A stretch of 45,886 bases of DNA from Geobacteraceae bacterium (GCA_025355325.1 JANXZX010000191.1:1-45886); one strand, 5' to 3'; numbered from the stretch's first letter, positions 16,871-26,033 are shown. Notes: generated by a model not told the origin, from the letters alone. Numbers and translations: made by a program.

Positions 16871-17236
16871 ATGGCAAACATTCTGATTGTTGATGATTCA
16901 TCCACCATGCGTAAGATTATTTCGAGATCACTTCGTCAGGCAGGCCTTGTCGTTGATGAAATCTACGAAGCCGGTGACGGCATTGAAGGATTAGGGGTGA
17001 TTGCATCCGGAAAATCCATTCAGTTGATTTTGTCAGATATCAATATGCCAAACATGGACGGCCTTGAATTTGTCAAAGCGGTACGGGCCAACGGCAACAC
17101 AACCCCTATTGTTATGATCACTACGGAAGGCGGCGAGGAAATCATTGCAGAGGCGCTGTCGAGCGGCGCAAGTGACAGCATTAAAAAGCCGTTTACTCCC
17201 GACCAGCTTCAGGAAAAGCTGGGAGGCCTTATATGA
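16871..17236 (+). CDS. cheY: CheY-type response regulator
   Basis: A stand-alone receiver domain of 121 residues. The acidic pocket is Asp8/Asp9 (ILIVDDSSTMRK), the phospho-acceptor is Asp56 (LSDINMPNMDG), the switch threonine lies in ITTEGGE (about 84-85) and the conserved lysine is Lys106 in KKPF. Phosphorylated CheY binds FliM at the flagellar switch. The gene has a good AAAAGGAG ribosome site and overlaps cheX by four bases, so regulator and phosphatase are made together. No cheA or cheW is visible nearby, so the kinase is encoded elsewhere. Confidence 0.92.
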   Translation: MANILIVDDSSTMRKIISRSLRQAGLVVDEIYEAGDGIEGLGVIASGKSIQLILSDINMPNMDGLEFVKAVRANGNTTPIVMITTEGGEEIIAEALSSGASDSIKKPFTPDQLQEKLGGLI

Positions 17237-17739
17237 GCCTTAACTCGGACATCTCCCGGTCAACAAGCTTTACCGAAGAGCAGGTAGCGGGTTATGTGAT
17301 GGATGCGACCAAAGAAGTATTCTCTACCATGGTCATGATGGACGTGGTTGGCGATTTCCCACTCAAGGAACCGGTCAGCCGCTTTAAATGCAGCATTACC
17401 GGCATGGTCGGTTTTGCCGGAACCTACTCCGGAGTCATATCTATCCATTGTCCGGTTCAACTGGCATTGAAAATCACCTCCAATATGCTGGGCATTGAGT
17501 GTGACGAGATTAACGACGACCTGAATGATGCTATCGGAGAAATAGCCAACATGCTGGGCGGCAGTGTTAAACAGGTGCTTTCCAAGGGCGGTCTTGATGT
17601 GAAGCTGTCGATTCCGACCGTGATCTCCGGTGAGGATTATACCGTCAACTCCCTTTCAGACAATGATTGTGTCGTCGTCCCGTTTACCGTTGAAGACTAC
17701 ACCCTGCTGGTCGGGCTTACGCTGAAAAAAGAAGATTAG
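17233..17739 (+). CDS. cheX: CheY-P phosphatase CheX
   Basis: A 168-residue protein of the CheC/CheX/FliY phosphatase family. The catalytic helix is DAIGEIANMLGG, which gives the D-x3-E-x2-N motif, with the family proline in LSIPTVI 22 residues later. One such helix is seen, which fits CheX rather than CheC (two). It dephosphorylates CheY-P to end the motor signal. Translation is coupled to cheY (ATGA overlap), giving a regulator plus off-switch unit. FTEEQVAGYVMDATKEVF near the start is also typical. Confidence 0.9.
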   Translation: MSLNSDISRSTSFTEEQVAGYVMDATKEVFSTMVMMDVVGDFPLKEPVSRFKCSITGMVGFAGTYSGVISIHCPVQLALKITSNMLGIECDEINDDLNDAIGEIANMLGGSVKQVLSKGGLDVKLSIPTVISGEDYTVNSLSDNDCVVVPFTVEDYTLLVGLTLKKED

Positions 17740-17809
17740 TACGCTGCATCGTATTCAACGACCCTGGCAACAGTCGTCACACTAAATCTACGCTGGAAGA
17801 TACTATCTG

Positions 17810-18895
17810 ATGGATGGTTATACAACACTATACGGGATGCTGGAAACAGCTCTGAAGCAGGCCGGCGAAGAAAGCGGCATGCTGCTGGGGCAGGAACTTT
17901 CCATTGATCTTTCAGACTCACTTTCGACAAATAAGACCTCCTATTTTGGTGGCCTTGACGATAGCTGCTTCGTTTTGGGGATAGATTCCGGCGAGGCTTA
18001 CGGCGGGCAGTTCTATCTCGTGTTTCTGCTGCGTGATGCTATTGTCATGAGCAGCATTCTGCTTGGTATCCCCCCGGCACGTATTCAGGAAAAGAAGCGG
18101 CTCTCAATCTCGGAAAATGACGATATTGATGCTTTTTCCGAGATTGCCAATATGGTGAACGGAGCGCTCAATACCGTTTTCCAGGGGACACTTCCCAACA
18201 AGGTTCGCCTCAAGCTGCTGTCTCCCAAAAAATACATCCCGGATATTGACGAGCTGAGTTCTGAAGAACCGCTTCCGGATGGCGACTATCTGATGTTCCG
18301 CTCCAAGCTGGAAATGCCGGGGCAGGAACTGAATCATCTGGATGTTCTTATTCCGGTTGCTCTGGGAAATCTCTATGATCCGCAACCTGAGGAGGAAGTC
18401 GAAGAAGCGGCCGTCGTTACAGCAGAGACACCATCGGCTGATGGCAAAGCTGTGGAAGCCGACGGGGAGGAAAAGAGCGAGGGGGTAGCGGCTGAAGCCG
18501 CAGTTGCCGAGTCTCCGGGCGTCGACAGTATTGTTGTGTTGGAGGATAACGAGGAGCAGCGTCAACAGATGGTTGATCTTGTTTCATTTACCGGCTTCCA
18601 GATTGCTGAGGGCACGCTTAATGCGGACTTGAAAGAATTATTTGCCGGCAGAAACGTAAAACTGGTCATTATTGGCTCCCAGGATGCCGATGACCGAGAA
18701 CTGGCAGTTTGTATAAAAGTTAACGCCATTCGTCAGGATTTTCCGTTACCGATCATAATGAGTGCTGAATGTTGGACGAGAACCGCAGTGTTGAAAGCTC
18801 TCAAGTACGGGGCAAGAGATATAATCATAAAGCCCTTCAATGGTGAGGACGTGACTTCAAAGGTCAGTCGCTACTGTAAAATAGCGCCGGTCTAG
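17810..18895 (+). CDS. CheC/CheX-like domain fused to a pseudo-receiver
   Basis: A 361-residue protein in three parts. Residues about 1-190 resemble the CheC/CheX/FliN fold and keep a phosphatase-like helix DAFSEIANMVNGALNTVF (D-x3-E-x2-N). Residues about 190-235 form an acidic, Ala/Glu-rich linker. Residues 239-361 are a receiver domain with the acidic pocket (LEDNEEQ, Glu245/Asp246) and Lys341 in IIIKPF, but at the phospho-acceptor position after strand three it has Gly289 (LVIIGSQD) instead of aspartate. It therefore should not be phosphorylated in the usual way. It follows cheX after 70 bases and precedes a secreted TPR protein. It may tune CheY-P level or scaffold CheY; this is inference. 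Confidence 0.75.
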   Translation: MDGYTTLYGMLETALKQAGEESGMLLGQELSIDLSDSLSTNKTSYFGGLDDSCFVLGIDSGEAYGGQFYLVFLLRDAIVMSSILLGIPPARIQEKKRLSISENDDIDAFSEIANMVNGALNTVFQGTLPNKVRLKLLSPKKYIPDIDELSSEEPLPDGDYLMFRSKLEMPGQELNHLDVLIPVALGNLYDPQPEEEVEEAAVVTAETPSADGKAVEADGEEKSEGVAAEAAVAESPGVDSIVVLEDNEEQRQQMVDLVSFTGFQIAEGTLNADLKELFAGRNVKLVIIGSQDADDRELAVCIKVNAIRQDFPLPIIMSAECWTRTAVLKALKYGARDIIIKPFNGEDVTSKVSRYCKIAPV

Positions 18896-18908
18896 TTTTC
18901 CAGGTTTG

Positions 18909-21020
18909 ATGATGGCTTATGCCCACTTCCCACAAGTAACCTCTGCGCATTTCTGTCGCCGGACTCTTCTGTTCGGCGCCTTGTTAATCACGCTTGTCTC
19001 CGCATTATTTCCCGGACAGGCTTCCGCCAGGATCCCCAACAACATTAATCGGATTGAAATTCGTCCTGAAAAAGATTTTACCCGTCTTACGGTGCGGATG
19101 TCCGATGCTCCGCAATACAGCTTATCAGCAATTCCCGGTAGTCGGCTGCGCCTTGTCATACAGGATGCAAATGGCACCCTGTTCAAAAAGTTTCGCCGCT
19201 ATTCAGATAAAAACATCGGCGGGTTGCTTCTTAAAATACGGGGTGACAATCTGCTGGTGACTTTTCAGATTGCCCAGAGTGCCGGTTGGCGCGATATCAC
19301 GCGCCCTGACATAAGTGCCATAACAGTTGATATTGGAGCTAGATTCAAGCCGGGAGTACCGACACCGGTTCGGACGGGACGTGAAAAAATCTGGAACGGT
19401 GTCGAAAAGCTTGTGCGTGATTTCGATCCGCCACTGAAGTCTGAAATTCCATTCACTCAAACAGATAATCAGATCCTGAAAAGTTTTCTTGCCGAAAATG
19501 AGCAGAAAACTTTTATGTCTGCTGAAGCTGCCCTCTACAAAGGGCAACTGACTGAAGCCGAGGAACTCTTTACCCGGTTCGCCTCTCGCCAGGCACCGAT
19601 TCGGTCATTGGCACTCTATCGTCTTGGTGAAACCTGGTACAAACTACAAAAGTACCCACAAGCATTATCGGCTTTTCGTGAAGCGGAAAAACTGTGGCCG
19701 GCCTACCTTGGGCTGAATCCAGGCGTCACATTTTATTACGGTGACAGTATCGCCAGAAGTGGCGACTTGACAAACGCCCGGTCCTTGCTTGCCAGTCTGG
19801 TCGCACGGCTGGCCGACAAATCCTTTGCGCCTGCTTTACTTGTGAGGTTAGGCGACATCCTGACCCGCCAGGGGCATGATCAGGAAGCCCGGGCCATATA
19901 CCAGAATGTTGCAGATAATTTCAAACAGAACAAGGCCCGCCAAATGGCGTTAATGCGCATTGCTGACGGCTCGTTTCTCCAGTCAACTCCCTGGGATTAC
20001 CGATCCATCAGCGATGTATATCTGAACGCGACCCAACAGAGCGGCGACCTCGACATGCGTGAAGAGGCGCACTTCAAGTACGTTCTTCTTGATTCGATGC
20101 ATGGTGAAGCGACACAGGCATTGCAATCGGTAATGGGCTTTCAGCGGAAGTTTCCGCGAGGTGTTTATGTCGCTGTAGTCAAAAATATCCGGGAGGTGCT
20201 GGTCGCAGAGGTTTTCCGCCGTACCACATGGGATAAAGATGCGTTGGCACTCGTACGTTTTATGGACGAACAACACGAGTATCTTGCCGGATGCGTCGGA
20301 CAGCCGGGCTTTCTGGATAAAGTATCCCGTGCTTACAGCGAAGCCGGACGACCGATTGAGCTGCTAACATTACTGGCCGGTATGGCTGAACGATTGTGGG
20401 CGGCGCCTATAGCTCCGGAATTATTTGTGAGTATAGTTGACAACTCTGAGTTGCTCGGGGATACCGTTACCGCTGAGCGAACGGTTAAAACGTTTCTTCG
20501 GAAATTTCCTGCCGACCCGCGAGCGCATCTTATGACGGAACGGCTCGGTTCTATTTATTTTGCGGCGAATAAACATCAGCAGGTCAAGGAAACGCTGCTT
20601 TGGTTACTCAACAAAGGTGAGCGCGCTCAGCGCACAGAAAGTTATTATCTACTGGGCCGCTCTCTCTGGGAACTTCAGCTCTACTCACAGGCGGCCAGGT
20701 CGATGGACTTATTTTTAACTGCTCCCACCGGGCGTGATCCACGTCTCGTTCCGGATGCCTATTTTGTGGCCGGCTCGGCCCGGGAAAGCACCGGCGATAG
20801 AAAAGGAGCTTTGAAGTTATTTGAAACGGCGCTCAAACTGCCGGATAACAAGCGTAATGAAGAATTTATCTTCCGAACCGGTCAAATCAACCTCCGCGAA
20901 GGCAACACCCAGCGCGCAAAAGGATTATTCGATCAGCTTGTAAAAAATGGCAAGGATCCTGACTGGCAGAGACTTGCCAAGCAGGCCCTTCTGTCCATCG
21001 CATCACCTTCCTCGCCGTAA
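18909..21020 (+). CDS. Secreted AMIN-like / tetratricopeptide repeat protein
   Basis: About 703 residues with an N-terminal signal peptide (LLFGALLITLVSALF, cleavage near ASARI), an AMIN-like beta domain at about 40-145 (INRIEIRPEKDFTRLTVRM, LRLVIQDANG) and at least seven TPR-like helical pairs from about 190 to the end (LYRLGETWYKLQKYPQALSAF, ESYYLLGRSLWELQLYSQAA). It should act in the periplasm as a scaffold, perhaps binding peptidoglycan through the AMIN-like part. It sits between the chemotaxis genes and the flagellar operon, so a role in motor or flagellum placement is plausible but unproven. Three in-frame starts (TTG 18906, ATG 18909, ATG 18912) follow an AGG at 18902-18904; I use 18909. 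Confidence 0.75.
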   Translation: MMAYAHFPQVTSAHFCRRTLLFGALLITLVSALFPGQASARIPNNINRIEIRPEKDFTRLTVRMSDAPQYSLSAIPGSRLRLVIQDANGTLFKKFRRYSDKNIGGLLLKIRGDNLLVTFQIAQSAGWRDITRPDISAITVDIGARFKPGVPTPVRTGREKIWNGVEKLVRDFDPPLKSEIPFTQTDNQILKSFLAENEQKTFMSAEAALYKGQLTEAEELFTRFASRQAPIRSLALYRLGETWYKLQKYPQALSAFREAEKLWPAYLGLNPGVTFYYGDSIARSGDLTNARSLLASLVARLADKSFAPALLVRLGDILTRQGHDQEARAIYQNVADNFKQNKARQMALMRIADGSFLQSTPWDYRSISDVYLNATQQSGDLDMREEAHFKYVLLDSMHGEATQALQSVMGFQRKFPRGVYVAVVKNIREVLVAEVFRRTTWDKDALALVRFMDEQHEYLAGCVGQPGFLDKVSRAYSEAGRPIELLTLLAGMAERLWAAPIAPELFVSIVDNSELLGDTVTAERTVKTFLRKFPADPRAHLMTERLGSIYFAANKHQQVKETLLWLLNKGERAQRTESYYLLGRSLWELQLYSQAARSMDLFLTAPTGRDPRLVPDAYFVAGSARESTGDRKGALKLFETALKLPDNKRNEEFIFRTGQINLREGNTQRAKGLFDQLVKNGKDPDWQRLAKQALLSIASPSSP

Positions 21021-21323
21021 GCACTGCGCTAAAAGTCATTATTATGACACGGTCAAATTTATGGCATGCGCTACACCACACATTATCATTCACAGTCAGG
21101 GTGTAAATTTCTTCGATAGAAATTACCTTGCATGCGGTTTTCTCCCGATTTATGCAAAGATACGTGTATATATGCACAGTGGAAGATTGACGAAAACATG
21201 GAAAGGTTATAGAGTAGCCACTTATTTCCGTCATGGCTTCCGGAACCGGTTTTATCATATATTTTTAACAGTTAGCGTGTGACCGACTACCTTCACAGGT
21301 ATAGCAGTCAGGATACCTGCCCG
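21021..21323. other. Non-coding gap upstream of the flagellar operon
   Basis: About 300 bases, AT-rich, with no credible gene (an open frame here has no recognisable protein features). It holds a short hairpin after the TPR gene (gtcat/atgac near 21034-21047) and a spaced inverted repeat ttgcat (21128-21133) / atgcaa (21152-21157) about 200 bases upstream of the sigma-54 promoter. That is the usual distance for an enhancer-binding activator site, but the half sites are short. Confidence 0.4.
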
Positions 21324-21339
21324 TGGTACGTTTTTTGCA
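21324..21339 (+). promoter_or_regulatory. Sigma-54 promoter of the flgB operon
   Basis: TGGTACG (21324-21330), four T and TTGCA (21335-21339) match the consensus TGGCACG-N4-TTGCW with one mismatch. GG (21325-21326) and GC (21337-21338) are exactly ten bases apart. The start of transcription would be near 21350, just before GGAGGG and the flgB ATG at 21366. Confidence 0.85.
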
Positions 21340-21365
21340 CAAAAGAATTTTGGAGGGCGCTTGAT

Positions 21366-21797
21366 ATGGAAATTAATGGTTTGTTCAGCTCCACTGTCGG
21401 CTTGCTGGGAAAAAGCATTGATCTTAGGGCTAAAAATCAGAATTTAATCTCATCCAACATTGCTAACGCCGAAACCCCGAATTTCACACCCAAGACACTG
21501 GCTTTTGAACAGGAATTGCAAGGCGCTCTGAAAAACCGTCAGGCGATACAACGTACTTCAACTCCCAATGCCCGGCACATCCCGGTGCGGAACAACGGAA
21601 CAAACAGCGCGGTGCAATCAGTTACCGGCAACGTTCTTGAGACGCCTGCCAAGACACCTGGCAAGGATGGTAATGCCGTTGAACTTGAAGATGAAATGAG
21701 TAAAATGGCTGAGAACCAGATCTTGTTTAACGCATCGGTTCAAATGCTAAACAAAAAATTCGAAGGGTTACGAACTGCAATAAGGGGGACAATGTAA
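21366..21797 (+). CDS. flgB: Flagellar basal-body rod protein FlgB
   Basis: First gene of the operon, 143 residues. It has the rod-protein N-terminal motif LRAKNQNLISSNIANAETPN and the C-terminal helix LEDEMSKMAENQILFNASVQMLN. FlgB forms the proximal rod together with FlgC, FlgF and FliE. The ATG at 21366 is chosen over an upstream in-frame start at 21279 because it follows GGAGGG at eight bases, because family members begin near MEINGLF, and because the longer form would start upstream of the sigma-54 transcription start. flgC begins at the next base after the stop. Confidence 0.95.
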   Translation: MEINGLFSSTVGLLGKSIDLRAKNQNLISSNIANAETPNFTPKTLAFEQELQGALKNRQAIQRTSTPNARHIPVRNNGTNSAVQSVTGNVLETPAKTPGKDGNAVELEDEMSKMAENQILFNASVQMLNKKFEGLRTAIRGTM

Positions 21798-22235
21798 ATG
21801 GATTTCTTTAGCTCAATGAATGTAAGTTCGTCAGCTCTTTCCGCCGGCAGAACACGCATGAACTTGATTTCAAGCAATCTTGCCAACGCCAATGCCACGA
21901 GAACCCCCGAGGGGGGACCATACAAAAGGAAGGACGCGGTCTATTCGGCAACTCCGTTAGAGAGCGGCTTTAATAGGGCCCTGGATGGTGCGACGGCAAA
22001 ACAGGTAAGAAAAGTGGAAGTTGCCCAAATTGTCGAAGATCAGAACCCGCCGCGCCTTCAATATGACCCAAGTCACCCGGACGCAAACCCGCAAGGATAC
22101 GTGGCAATGCCGAATGTCAACGTCGTAGAAGAGATGACGGACATGATCAGCGCCACACGATCTTATGAGGCAAACGTCACCGCTGTCCAGGCGGCAAAAA
22201 GTATGGCCATGAAAACGCTCGAAATCGGCAAGTAG
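21798..22235 (+). CDS. flgC: Flagellar basal-body rod protein FlgC
   Basis: A 145-residue rod protein with the N-terminal motif MNLISSNLANANATRTPEGGPY and the C-terminal coil VNVVEEMTDMISATRSYEANV characteristic of FlgC. It assembles into the proximal rod across the periplasm. It starts directly after the flgB stop and has a GGGGAC ribosome site inside the end of flgB. 63 bases separate it from fliE. Confidence 0.95.
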   Translation: MDFFSSMNVSSSALSAGRTRMNLISSNLANANATRTPEGGPYKRKDAVYSATPLESGFNRALDGATAKQVRKVEVAQIVEDQNPPRLQYDPSHPDANPQGYVAMPNVNVVEEMTDMISATRSYEANVTAVQAAKSMAMKTLEIGK

Positions 22236-22298
22236 CAATTTATTCGGGTACCAGGGAACGCAAAGCTGCATCAGAATTAATCACACGAGGTTATAACC

Positions 22299-22601
22299 AT
22301 GGTTATTACAGGTATTGAAAGTGGAATCGGGATGGCAAAAGCCTTCCCTGAAATGAACAAAATCAGCTCGTCATCCCCCGCTGATGGCGCGGGAAAGTTT
22401 TTCAGTGAACTTGTCTCGAAGGTTAATGACATACAGGTGCAATCGGATAAATCAATTCAGGGACTTGCCAGCGGAGAAAACAAAAATCTCCATGAAGTCA
22501 TGATAGAAGTTGAAAAAGCGAGCATCTCATTCCAGTTTATGTCACAGGTACGTAACAAGGCGCTTGAAGCGTATCAGGAAATTATGCGGATGCCGGTATA
22601 A
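22299..22601 (+). CDS. fliE: Hook-basal body protein FliE
   Basis: A 100-residue export substrate that joins the MS ring to the rod. The family C-terminal half is clear: [20 protein letters not shown] followed by [17 protein letters not shown]. The N-terminal half is Gly/Ser-rich and variable. ATG with GAGG upstream. It lies in the standard flgB-flgC-fliE-fliF order. Confidence 0.94.
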   Translation: MVITGIESGIGMAKAFPEMNKISSSSPADGAGKFFSELVSKVNDIQVQSDKSIQGLASGENKNLHEVMIEVEKASISFQFMSQVRNKALEAYQEIMRMPV

Positions 22602-22664
22602 CGTCCCGGCAATATGTTATTCTCAGTTCTACAGCGCCCATCGAAAGGAATATAAACCCCACCA

Positions 22665-24245
22665 ATGCCTGAAGGAATCCGACGTCTCATAGAACCTATT
22701 CTTGCGCTTTCTCCAGGCAAGCAGATGCTGGTTGCTGCTGTAGCTTTTTTGTCAGCAGCTGCATTCGCGATCCTGATTTTTGTTGCAAACCGCACCGATT
22801 ATAAACCGCTTTTCACTAATCTGACTTCTGAGGATGCGGGTGAAATCGTCAAAAAGCTGAAGGAAGCTAAAACACCCTATCAGATCACATCCGACGGCAA
22901 AGGAGTTCTTGTGCCGTCTGACAAAGTCTACGAACTCCGTTTGACATTGGCCTCAGAGGGTATTCCCCAGGGTGGCGGAGTCGGTTTTGAGATATTTGAC
23001 CGCAAAAATTTCGGCATGACCGAGTTCGTGCAAAAACTCAATTATCAGCGAGCCCTTCAAGGTGAGCTTTCCCGGACAATCTCCCAATTGAATGGTGTCG
23101 AACAGGCGCGTGTACATCTGGTTATTCCTGAAAAGTCCCTTTTTAAGGACAACGAAAAGCCTGCCACCGCTTCAATCATTCTTAAGATGAAATCAAGCCG
23201 TTCCCTGCGGGAATCAGAGGTGCAAGGTGTCGTCCATCTGGTATCAGCTTCTATAGAGGGGATGGCCCCTGAGCATGTCACCGTACTTGACAGTCGCGGC
23301 ATAATTCTCAGCAAGGTTGGCAACAGTGATCCGACAAGCCGAGTGACTTCAGCAATGCAGGAAACACAGCGGTCATATGAAAAAAATGTTGAAGAGCGTA
23401 TTCAATCATTGCTTGACCGTATTGTCGGCGGCGGAAAATCGGTAGCGCGCGTTACAGCCACATTCGATTTTAAGCAGGTTGAACGGATCGAAGAGAAATT
23501 CGACCCTGAATCAATTGCAGTCCGTAGCGAACAGAGAACTGAGGAAAAGGGAGCATCAACCACCGGCAGTACCGGCGTCCCCGGAGTACAAACCAATCTC
23601 GGAAAGACGACAGGCGGAGGTGCCGGGTCTTCAGGAGGCGGTTCCAAAAATGACGAAACTCTCAATTACGAAGTAAGCCGCTCATCTGCAAAAATTATAG
23701 AGCCGGTAGGCGCACTCAGTAAAATCTCAATTGCTGTTCTGGTTGATGGCAAGTATGAAGCCCCGGCTGCGGTTAAGGAAGGCCAGATTGCCAAGGCAAA
23801 ATATACACCCCGCTCACCTGACGAGCTTCAGAAAATAGAAGCACTGGTAAAAAGCGCCGTTGGTTTTAATCCTGATCGTGGTGACCAGTTGAATGTTCAG
23901 AACATCCCCTTCCAGGAGACTGGCGAGGTAGGAACTGCTGAAGTTGCGAAGTGGTGGACAAACCCGTTCTTCATCTCTCTGGCCAAGAATCTTATGATTG
24001 GAATCGGATTCCTGGTGTTGATTCTCTTTGTAGTTCGTCCGCTTATCGTCTCACTGAGAGCGGGAAAGAAACCGGTTCTCGAGAGCTTCGAAGCGCTTTC
24101 AGGGGTTGAAGATCAGCTGACGACAGCAGAGCGGGCACTGTTAAATGCGCAGATGGCTGAACAAAAAGATTTGATTGAACAGGCGAAAAAAGATCCGTAC
24201 CAGGTTGCCCAGATTTTGCAGAACTGGGTCTCAGAGGATAAATAA
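22665..24245 (+). CDS. fliF: MS-ring protein FliF
   Basis: This 526-residue protein builds the MS ring in the inner membrane. It has a transmembrane helix at about 20-42, ring-building motifs in the periplasm (RDTDYKPLFTNL-like NRTDYKPLFTNLTSEDAGEI, then YQRALQGELSRTISQLNGV and ARVHLVIPEKSLF), a Gly/Ser-rich loop at about 295-330, a second transmembrane helix at about 440-462, and a C-terminal FliG-binding tail (LIEQAKKDPYQVAQILQNWV). AAAGGA lies 15 bases before the ATG, which is longer than usual. Confidence 0.95.
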   Translation: MPEGIRRLIEPILALSPGKQMLVAAVAFLSAAAFAILIFVANRTDYKPLFTNLTSEDAGEIVKKLKEAKTPYQITSDGKGVLVPSDKVYELRLTLASEGIPQGGGVGFEIFDRKNFGMTEFVQKLNYQRALQGELSRTISQLNGVEQARVHLVIPEKSLFKDNEKPATASIILKMKSSRSLRESEVQGVVHLVSASIEGMAPEHVTVLDSRGIILSKVGNSDPTSRVTSAMQETQRSYEKNVEERIQSLLDRIVGGGKSVARVTATFDFKQVERIEEKFDPESIAVRSEQRTEEKGASTTGSTGVPGVQTNLGKTTGGGAGSSGGGSKNDETLNYEVSRSSAKIIEPVGALSKISIAVLVDGKYEAPAAVKEGQIAKAKYTPRSPDELQKIEALVKSAVGFNPDRGDQLNVQNIPFQETGEVGTAEVAKWWTNPFFISLAKNLMIGIGFLVLILFVVRPLIVSLRAGKKPVLESFEALSGVEDQLTTAERALLNAQMAEQKDLIEQAKKDPYQVAQILQNWVSEDK

Positions 24246-24299
24246 ATTATTTGATCAGCGTAGCGGCTCAACGCTTATGCGCACTGATACAGGATTACT

Positions 24300-25292
24300 A
24301 TGACCGGTTCCGAAAAAGCAGCAATCCTCCTCCTGTACCTTGGTAACGAAGTAACGTCCAGGGTTTATGAGCATATGGATGATAACGAGATAAAGAAAAT
24401 CAGTAAGAGCATGGGTTCACTTGGTCATGTCCCCCGCGAAGCTATTATGACTGTTGTCGGTGAATTTACTGAAGTAATTGATCCGGAAGCGGGCTTATTT
24501 TCCCAGGGTGACGAATTTGTTTTTAAAATCCTTGAAAAGGCTCTCGGATCCGAAAAAGCCCTGATGCTGATGGAGGAATTACAAGCCTCCAACTACGGCG
24601 ATCTGGTTGATATTCTGTCGAATATGGACTCCAAGAGTATCGCGAATTTTCTTTCACAGGAACATCCGCAAACTATTGCAGTTGTTCTGGCCAAACTCAA
24701 ATCAAAGCAGACCAGTGAAATAATCAGTCTTCTGCCGCAAGAGTTACAGGCAGAAGTTGTGCTGCGAATTGCCGACGTTGAACAGGTATCACCGGAAATT
24801 CTCAAAGAAATTGATGACGTTCTGAAGCGTGAGTTGCAGGCCATGGGCGGGACCCAGCGTTATAAGGTTGGCGGCATTGATAAAGTTGTCGATATGTTCA
24901 ACCATTTTGAACGGAGCAAGGAGAAACAGATACTCGACAAGCTGGATGTTCTCAGTCCACCGTTGTCTGAAATTATCCGCAAGCACCTCTTTACTTTTGA
25001 CGATATTTTTGCGCTCGATGACCGCAGCATTCAGTCGGTAATGCGTGAGGTGTCAAATGACACACTTACACTGGCCATGAAGACCTCTTCGGATGAAGTC
25101 AAAGAGAAGATATTCAAAAATATTTCCAGCCGCGCTGCAGACATGATCAAGGAAGACCTGGAGGTAATGGGACCGGTTCGCCTTTCAGATGTCGAAAAAG
25201 CCCAGGGTGAGATTATAAAAATCGTTCGGAAGATGGAAGAGGAAGGAAAAATCGTGCTGTCAGGCCGGGGAAGCGAAGATGTCCTCGTCTAA
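24300..25292 (+). CDS. fliG: Flagellar motor switch protein FliG
   Basis: A 330-residue switch protein. The N-terminal part binds FliF (GSEKAAILLLYLGNEV), the middle contains EHPQTIAVVLAKL, and the C-terminal torque domain has TFDDIFALDDRSIQSVMREV with the charged residues that meet the stator. The length matches the family. It overlaps fliH by 14 bases. It sits on the cytoplasmic face of the MS ring and, with FliM and FliN, sets rotation direction. Confidence 0.96.
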   Translation: MTGSEKAAILLLYLGNEVTSRVYEHMDDNEIKKISKSMGSLGHVPREAIMTVVGEFTEVIDPEAGLFSQGDEFVFKILEKALGSEKALMLMEELQASNYGDLVDILSNMDSKSIANFLSQEHPQTIAVVLAKLKSKQTSEIISLLPQELQAEVVLRIADVEQVSPEILKEIDDVLKRELQAMGGTQRYKVGGIDKVVDMFNHFERSKEKQILDKLDVLSPPLSEIIRKHLFTFDDIFALDDRSIQSVMREVSNDTLTLAMKTSSDEVKEKIFKNISSRAADMIKEDLEVMGPVRLSDVEKAQGEIIKIVRKMEEEGKIVLSGRGSEDVLV

Positions 25293-26016
25293 GATCATAA
25301 AACATTCTGAATATGATAGTTTATGTGCTACAGAATTCAACTTGACAAATATCAGACAGACGAGAGCTGTAATCTCACCCGTTGTGCATACGCAAGGCTT
25401 TGTCCCTATGGGGCTGTTTCAGGATCTTGATAATGACTGTTCCGAACAGGAAGAGGTTGTTGATACCGGCCCGCCCCCAATTGAAATTTCCGAAGAAGAA
25501 CTCGACCAGAAAATCAATGATGCATTTAATTCCGGCCTTAAAGAGGGCAAAGAACTCGCTGAACGCGGTCTTATTAATGTTTTCAGGGCATTACGGGCTT
25601 CCAGTGAATCGATACACAATTTAAGAGATAAAATACTCCGGGAGTCCGAAGACGAATTACTGAATCTGGTCATGCTTGTTGCCCGCAAAGTGATCATCCA
25701 GGAGACAACACAAGACCGCTCGATACTGGCAGGCATCGTTAAACACGCAATTGCCGGTTTGTCGCTTCGTGATGAAATAACCGTACGCATAAATCCCGAT
25801 GACTATCAGCTGGTTACTTCCGGACGTGATCAATTGCTGCACGACGAGCTGGTAAATGAGCGGCTGCTGCTTAAACCGGACCCTTCAGTTTCTGCCGGAT
25901 TCTGTCTTGTAGATACTGCTATGGGGACTATTGATGCGTCCCTGGACAGTCAGCTTGATCAGATTTTCAGAAGCCTCGTTGACCAGCGTACCGTTGCTGC
26001 TGTTGAAGAGCCATGA
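25279..26016 (+). CDS. fliH: Flagellar assembly protein FliH
   Basis: A 245-residue regulator of the export ATPase. The central region has the Gly/Ala-rich coil typical of FliH (KINDAFNSGLKEGKELAERG) and the C-terminal domain has LVMLVARKVIIQE and VRINPDDYQLV, as in the FliH/YscL family. It links FliI to FliN and the export gate. The frame starts 14 bases inside fliG. The N-terminus of about 70 residues is variable. Confidence 0.9.
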   Translation: MSSSKIIKHSEYDSLCATEFNLTNIRQTRAVISPVVHTQGFVPMGLFQDLDNDCSEQEEVVDTGPPPIEISEEELDQKINDAFNSGLKEGKELAERGLINVFRALRASSESIHNLRDKILRESEDELLNLVMLVARKVIIQETTQDRSILAGIVKHAIAGLSLRDEITVRINPDDYQLVTSGRDQLLHDELVNERLLLKPDPSVSAGFCLVDTAMGTIDASLDSQLDQIFRSLVDQRTVAAVEEP

Positions 26017-26033
26017 AGCGGTTTTGACACTCT

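Noticed and set aside
20947-21282. Open frame of 111 codons between the TPR gene and flgB
   Set aside because: It starts inside the TPR gene, has no ribosome site, and the product shows no recognisable features; the region fits a regulatory gap better.
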